This document shows positions 43,430-46,468 of a stretch of 46,468 nucleotides of DNA, piece by piece. This stretch comes from Pseudomonadota bacterium (GTDB lineage: Bacteria > Pseudomonadota > Alphaproteobacteria > Rhizobiales > Tepidamorphaceae). The notes beneath the pieces are model-generated. The model had not been told where the DNA came from and ran no database searches. It was given only the letters and a program-made list of their open reading frames with translations. Position numbers and translations under genes: made by a program. Numbering within the stretch: the stretch's first letter is position 1; every line of letters starts with the position of its first letter. The stretch covers positions 1-46,468 of the forward strand of contig JAEWYT010000186.1 of the NCBI GenBank assembly GCA_023458595.1. The letters run 5' to 3'.

Positions 43430-43890
43430 CGGTTGTCACCCCTGAGGCTGCGGCGCACGCCGATCATGGCGAGCGCGGCGCGGGCGGCGAAACCGCCCTT
43501 GTCGCGCCCGTCGATCGCGGCGCGCGCATGGGCCTGCTGGGCGTTCTCGACGGTGAGGATGCCGTTGCCGAGCGCGAGCTGGTGCTGGACGGCGAGATCC
43601 ATCACGGCGCGGGCGGATTCGCCGGCGACGATGTCGTAGTGGCTCGTCTCGCCGCGGATGACGCAGCCGAGCAGCACGTAGCCGTCGTAGGCCGCCGGCT
43701 CGAAGCGCTTGCCGGCGTCGACCGCCATGCCGAGCGCCGCCGGGATCTCCAGCACGCCCGGCACCCAGATCCGCTCGACGCGGGCGTCGGCCTCCTCCAG
43801 CGCCGCGAGCGCGCCCGCGCGCAGGTTCTCGGCGATGTCGGGATAGAACACAGCCTCGATGATCAGGATGCGCGGTCCGTCGTTCGTCAT
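43426..43890 (-). CDS. ribH: 6,7-dimethyl-8-ribityllumazine synthase
   Basis: The penultimate riboflavin enzyme, 154 residues. Motifs: ILIIEAVFYPDIAEN at the start, VPGVLEIPAAL, LGCVIRGETSHYDIV (with the catalytic His in place) and GNGILTVENAQQAHARA. The ATG overlaps the ribE stop (ATGA) and its own stop overlaps nusB. In Rhizobiales this copy between ribE and nusB is usual. Confidence 0.97.
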   Translation of the reverse strand: MTNDGPRILIIEAVFYPDIAENLRAGALAALEEADARVERIWVPGVLEIPAALGMAVDAGKRFEPAAYDGYVLLGCVIRGETSHYDIVAGESARAVMDLAVQHQLALGNGILTVENAQQAHARAAIDGRDKGGFAARAALAMIGVRRSLRGDNR

Positions 43891-44498
43891 TCTGCTTCCG
43901 TTTCCTTGAGGCGGGCGACATAGCGCGCCATGAGGTCGACTTCGAGATTGACCGGGTCGCCGGCGCGCCGGTCGCCCCACGTCGTCACCGCGAGCGTATG
44001 AGGAATGAGCGTCACCCAGAAGCGGTTTTGCTCGACGCCGTTGACGGTGAGCGAGGTGCCGTCGAGGCCGACGGAGCCCTTTTCCGCGATGAAGCGGTGC
44101 AGCGGCGCCGGCGCCTCGAAGGTGAAGCGCGCGGCCTCTCCTTCGGCCTCGCGGGCGAGGATCGGCGCGACGCCGTCGACATGGCCGGTGACGATGTGGC
44201 CGCCGAGCTCGTCGCCCTGCCTGAGCGAGCGCTCCAGATTGATGCGGGTGCCGGCCTTCCAGGCGCCGACCGTGGTGCGGGCCAGCGTCTCGCTGGAGAC
44301 GTCGACGGTGAAGACCGTGCGGCCGCCGGCATCCGTCCCGACCGAGGTCGCCGTAAGGCACGGCCCGCCGCAGGCGATCGAGGCGCCGAGGGCGATCGAG
44401 TCGGCGGGATACGCGCAGCGAATGGCGAAGCGGCTGACGCCGTCGCCGTCCTGGCGCGAGACCACCTCGCCGATGTCGGTCACGATGCCGGTAAACAT
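43887..44498 (-). CDS. ribE: Riboflavin synthase, alpha chain
   Basis: A 203-residue dismutating enzyme that makes riboflavin from two lumazines. It has two homologous lumazine-binding barrels (about 1-97 and 98-195): first repeat MFTGIVTDIGEV, GASIACGGPCLTAT; second GGHIVTGHVDGVA, GLDGTSLTVNGV. The catalytic N-terminal MFTG and the TSLTVN segment are intact. It is 30 bases after ribD. Confidence 0.97.
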   Translation of the reverse strand: MFTGIVTDIGEVVSRQDGDGVSRFAIRCAYPADSIALGASIACGGPCLTATSVGTDAGGRTVFTVDVSSETLARTTVGAWKAGTRINLERSLRQGDELGGHIVTGHVDGVAPILAREAEGEAARFTFEAPAPLHRFIAEKGSVGLDGTSLTVNGVEQNRFWVTLIPHTLAVTTWGDRRAGDPVNLEVDLMARYVARLKETEAE

Positions 44499-44528
44499 GG
44501 TCGAATACTCTGGCGAATTCCCTGGCGC

Positions 44529-45638
44529 CTAGCGCGTCCACAGATAGGTCGTCATATGGTCGTCGCCGAGGGTCGCCCGGTCGACGCGCCTGTATGCCCC
44601 GGTATCGCGGATCGCGGCAAGGGCCGATCCGGCAGGGACGCCATGCGCGCCGATCTCCGCCGCCCCGTCGAAGATCACCGCCCGGTCGACGAGATCGGCC
44701 CCGGCGAGGCTCGCCGCGACGCTCGCGCCGCCCTCCACGAGGACGCGGGTGATGCCCTGCCCCGCCAGCGTTTCGAGCGAGGCGCGGATGCCGCCGCCGG
44801 ACGTCAGCACCAGCGCGCCGCGTCTTTCCAGGGCCCGTCTGCGGTCCGGATCCGCGGCCTCGCGCGCAACCAGCCAAACGGGCGTTTCCTCAACGGTTTC
44901 AAGCATCTTCGCGTCGACGGGCAGGCGAAGATCGGTATCCAGCACGACGCGGACCGGCGAGCGGTCGGCCATGCCGGGCAGCCGGCAGGTGAGCTCGGGA
45001 TCGTCGGCGAGCGCGGTGCCGATGCCGACCAGGATCGCGTCATGCGTCGCGCGCAGCATGTGGGCGTGCGCCCGCGCCCTCTCCCCGGTGATCGCGACCG
45101 GCGCGCCGCCCGGACCGGCGATCATCCCGTCACGGCTTGCCGCGAGCTTCAGCGTCACCCACGGCCTGCCCTCGCGGACCCTCAGGAAATGGCCGGCGTT
45201 GACCGCATGCGCCGCTTCCATGCCGACGCCGACGACGACCTCGATCCCGGCCTCCCGCAGCATCGCGTGGCCGCGTCCGCTCACCCGGGGGTCCGGGTCC
45301 TCGATCGCCGAGACCACGCGGGAAACGCCCGCGGCGATCAGGGCTTCGGAGCAAGGCGGGGTGCGGCCGTGGTGCGAGCAGGGCTCGAGCGAGACGTAGC
45401 AGGTCGCCCCCCTCGCCCGTTCCCCCGCGTCGGCGAGCGCCTCGACCTCGGCATGCGGTCGGCCGCCCTTTCGCGTCCAGCCGCGGCCGACGACCACCGG
45501 TCCCGCCTCCTCGTGGCGGACGATCAGGGCGCCGACGGCGGGGTTCGGCCAGGTTCGGCCGAGCTCGCGGGCGCCGAGACGGATCGCCGCCGCCGTCAGC
45601 CGGTCGTCGAGATCGGGAGTGGGACCGCTACCGGACAT
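44529..45638 (-). CDS. ribD: Bifunctional riboflavin-specific deaminase/reductase RibD
   Basis: A 369-residue fusion of a zinc deaminase and a reductase acting in the early riboflavin pathway. The deaminase domain (about 1-145) has HAEVEALADAG and the zinc site VSLEPCSHHGRTPPC; the reductase domain (about 147-360) has GRPWVTLKLAASRDGMIAG and the ILVGIGTALADDPELTCRL block, and VLVEGGASV near the end. It follows nrdR by 17 bases and precedes ribE. No FMN riboswitch is evident upstream because nrdR abuts it. Confidence 0.96.
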   Translation of the reverse strand: MSGSGPTPDLDDRLTAAAIRLGARELGRTWPNPAVGALIVRHEEAGPVVVGRGWTRKGGRPHAEVEALADAGERARGATCYVSLEPCSHHGRTPPCSEALIAAGVSRVVSAIEDPDPRVSGRGHAMLREAGIEVVVGVGMEAAHAVNAGHFLRVREGRPWVTLKLAASRDGMIAGPGGAPVAITGERARAHAHMLRATHDAILVGIGTALADDPELTCRLPGMADRSPVRVVLDTDLRLPVDAKMLETVEETPVWLVAREAADPDRRRALERRGALVLTSGGGIRASLETLAGQGITRVLVEGGASVAASLAGADLVDRAVIFDGAAEIGAHGVPAGSALAAIRDTGAYRRVDRATLGDDHMTTYLWTR

Positions 45639-45655
45639 CGGCGCACCGGCGGACC

Positions 45656-46138
45656 TCAGTCCGCGGCGCTTTCCCCGGCATCGCGCCCGGGGCCGGACAG
45701 CGCGTCAAGAAACTCCTCGAAGTCCTTGGCCTCGCGGAAGTTCCTGTAGACGGAGGCGAAGCGGACATAGGCCACGTCGTCGAGCGTGCGCAGGCCCTCC
45801 ATGACGAGTTTTCCGATCGTCTCGGAGGAAATCTCGCTCTCGCCCTGGCTTTCGAGCCGGCGGACGATGCCGCTGACGAGGCGCTCTATGCGCTCCTCCT
45901 CGACCGGGCGCTTGCGCAGGGCGACCTGCACCGAGCGCACCAGCTTGTCGCGGTCGAAGGGCACGCGACGGCCCGATTTCTTGACGACCGTCAGCTCGCG
46001 CAGCTGCACCCGCTCGAAGGTCGTGAACCGACCGCCGCAATCGGGACAGACGCGGCGGCGGCGGATCGCCGCCGAATCCTCCGTCGGCCGCGAGTCCTTC
46101 ACCTGTGTCGCCAGGCTTCCGCAATAGGGACAGCGCAT
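45656..46138 (-). CDS. nrdR: Transcriptional repressor NrdR
   Basis: NrdR represses ribonucleotide reductase genes when dATP is high. The 160-residue protein starts with the zinc ribbon MRCPYCGSLATQVKDSR ... RRRVCPDCGGRFTTFE and continues with the ATP-cone domain (about 49-139: VVKKSGRRVPFDRDKLVRSV). The C-terminus FREAKDFEEFL is conserved. The ATG at 46138 encodes the obligatory MRCPYC start. glyA lies 28 bases upstream on the same strand, the standard glyA-nrdR order. Confidence 0.97.
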   Translation of the reverse strand: MRCPYCGSLATQVKDSRPTEDSAAIRRRRVCPDCGGRFTTFERVQLRELTVVKKSGRRVPFDRDKLVRSVQVALRKRPVEEERIERLVSGIVRRLESQGESEISSETIGKLVMEGLRTLDDVAYVRFASVYRNFREAKDFEEFLDALSGPGRDAGESAAD

Positions 46139-46166
46139 CCCTCGTCTCCGCCCTTCAGCCCGCCGG

Positions 46167-46468
46167 TCAGCCTTCGTAGATCGGGAAGCGCTTGCACAGG
46201 TCGAGCGCGCGGGCGCGCACCGCCTGCTCCGCCGCGGCGTTGCCGTCCTCGGCATTGGCCTTGCGCAAGCCCTCCAGCACGTCGACGATCATCGCGCCGA
46301 TCTCCTGGAACTCGGCGACGCCGAAGCCGCGCGTGGTGCCGGCCGGGCTGCCGAGGCGGATTCCCGAGGTGATCGTCGGCTTCTCCGGATCGAACGGAAT
46401 GCCGTTCTTGTTGCAGGTGATGTGGGCGCGGGCCAGCGCTAACACCGCCCCCCTTTCCGGGCCGGCCC
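46167..46468 (-). CDS. glyA: Serine hydroxymethyltransferase, C-terminal part
   Basis: The frame is open to the window end and encodes roughly the last 100 residues of GlyA, which converts serine and tetrahydrofolate to glycine and methylene-THF. AHITCNKNGIPFDPEKP and TSGIRLGSPAGTTRGFG are diagnostic, as is the C-terminal CKRFPIYEG. The PLP lysine and most of the protein lie beyond the window. The outermost eight or so codons (46446-46468) match the family less well than expected, which may reflect the sequence edge. Confidence 0.93.
   Translation of the reverse strand, partial: AGPERGAVLALARAHITCNKNGIPFDPEKPTITSGIRLGSPAGTTRGFGVAEFQEIGAMIVDVLEGLRKANAEDGNAAAEQAVRARALDLCKRFPIYEG

Noticed and set aside
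45639..45655. FMN riboswitch upstream of ribD
   Set aside because: Only 17 bases separate nrdR and ribD, too short for the element, and no FMN consensus segments are seen in the flanks.

Overview
This 46.5 kb GC-rich window reads as chromosomal DNA of an alphaproteobacterium, most likely a member of the Hyphomicrobiales (Rhizobiales). The argument rests on content and gene order: glyA-nrdR-ribD-ribE-ribH-nusB-thiL, a ubiquinol-cytochrome c chaperone next to a DUF177 gene and plsX-fabH-ihfA-merR, DUF2842 next to heme A synthase, the aminotransferase-homoserine dehydrogenase-glpX-recJ series, rplM-rpsI, and class I PHA synthase. The genus cannot be named from the sequence.

Layout. Bases 1-121 are the right end of an IS481-family insertion sequence. 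Bases 260-4010 are a plus-strand operon of an SDR oxidoreductase, an LprI-like exported protein, the N-terminal half of a transketolase, an unrecognised exported protein, and the C-terminal half of the transketolase. An OtnC-like class II aldolase (minus strand) converges on it. Bases 4738-10910 are a minus-strand series: recJ, glpX, homoserine dehydrogenase, an AlaC-type aminotransferase and a small lipoprotein. Then come phaC and an EamA transporter (plus), argC, and rpsI-rplM with their own promoter, leader hairpin and terminator (minus). Bases 16325-20309 hold a PaaI-type thioesterase, a secreted protein of unknown function, a crotonase-fold protein, a CoA-binding protein and metY. Bases 20337-22390 hold a strong terminator, two clusters of REP-like palindromes, ctaA and a DUF2842 gene.

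Bases 22391-32650 are an exopolysaccharide locus: a polysaccharide deacetylase, a CelD/FemAB-like acetyltransferase, a Wzc/GumC-like copolymerase whose kinase domain has lost its P-loop, a Wza/GumB-like export lipoprotein, a GT4 glycosyltransferase, an undecaprenyl-phosphate sugar phosphotransferase, a Wzy/O-antigen-ligase-like polymerase and a methyltransferase. No flippase is present, and there is only one glycosyltransferase, so the pathway must draw on genes elsewhere.

Bases 32821-46468 are housekeeping: tRNA-Pro(GGG), a tiny unknown gene, merR, ihfA, fabH, plsX, DUF177, the cytochrome bc1 chaperone, bamE, proton-pumping pyrophosphatase hppA, an MFS transporter, then thiL-nusB-ribH-ribE-ribD-nrdR and the 3' part of glyA, cut by the window edge. 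Most genes in these minus-strand runs overlap by 1-4 bases, which suggests tight translational coupling.

The least ordinary parts are the transketolase operon with exported proteins placed between its enzyme genes, the pseudo-kinase form of the Wzc-like protein, the Lys/Ala-rich tail on GlpX, the palindromic repeat clusters beside ctaA, and the terminator-like hairpin in the rplM leader. No CRISPR array, prophage or defence system was seen.
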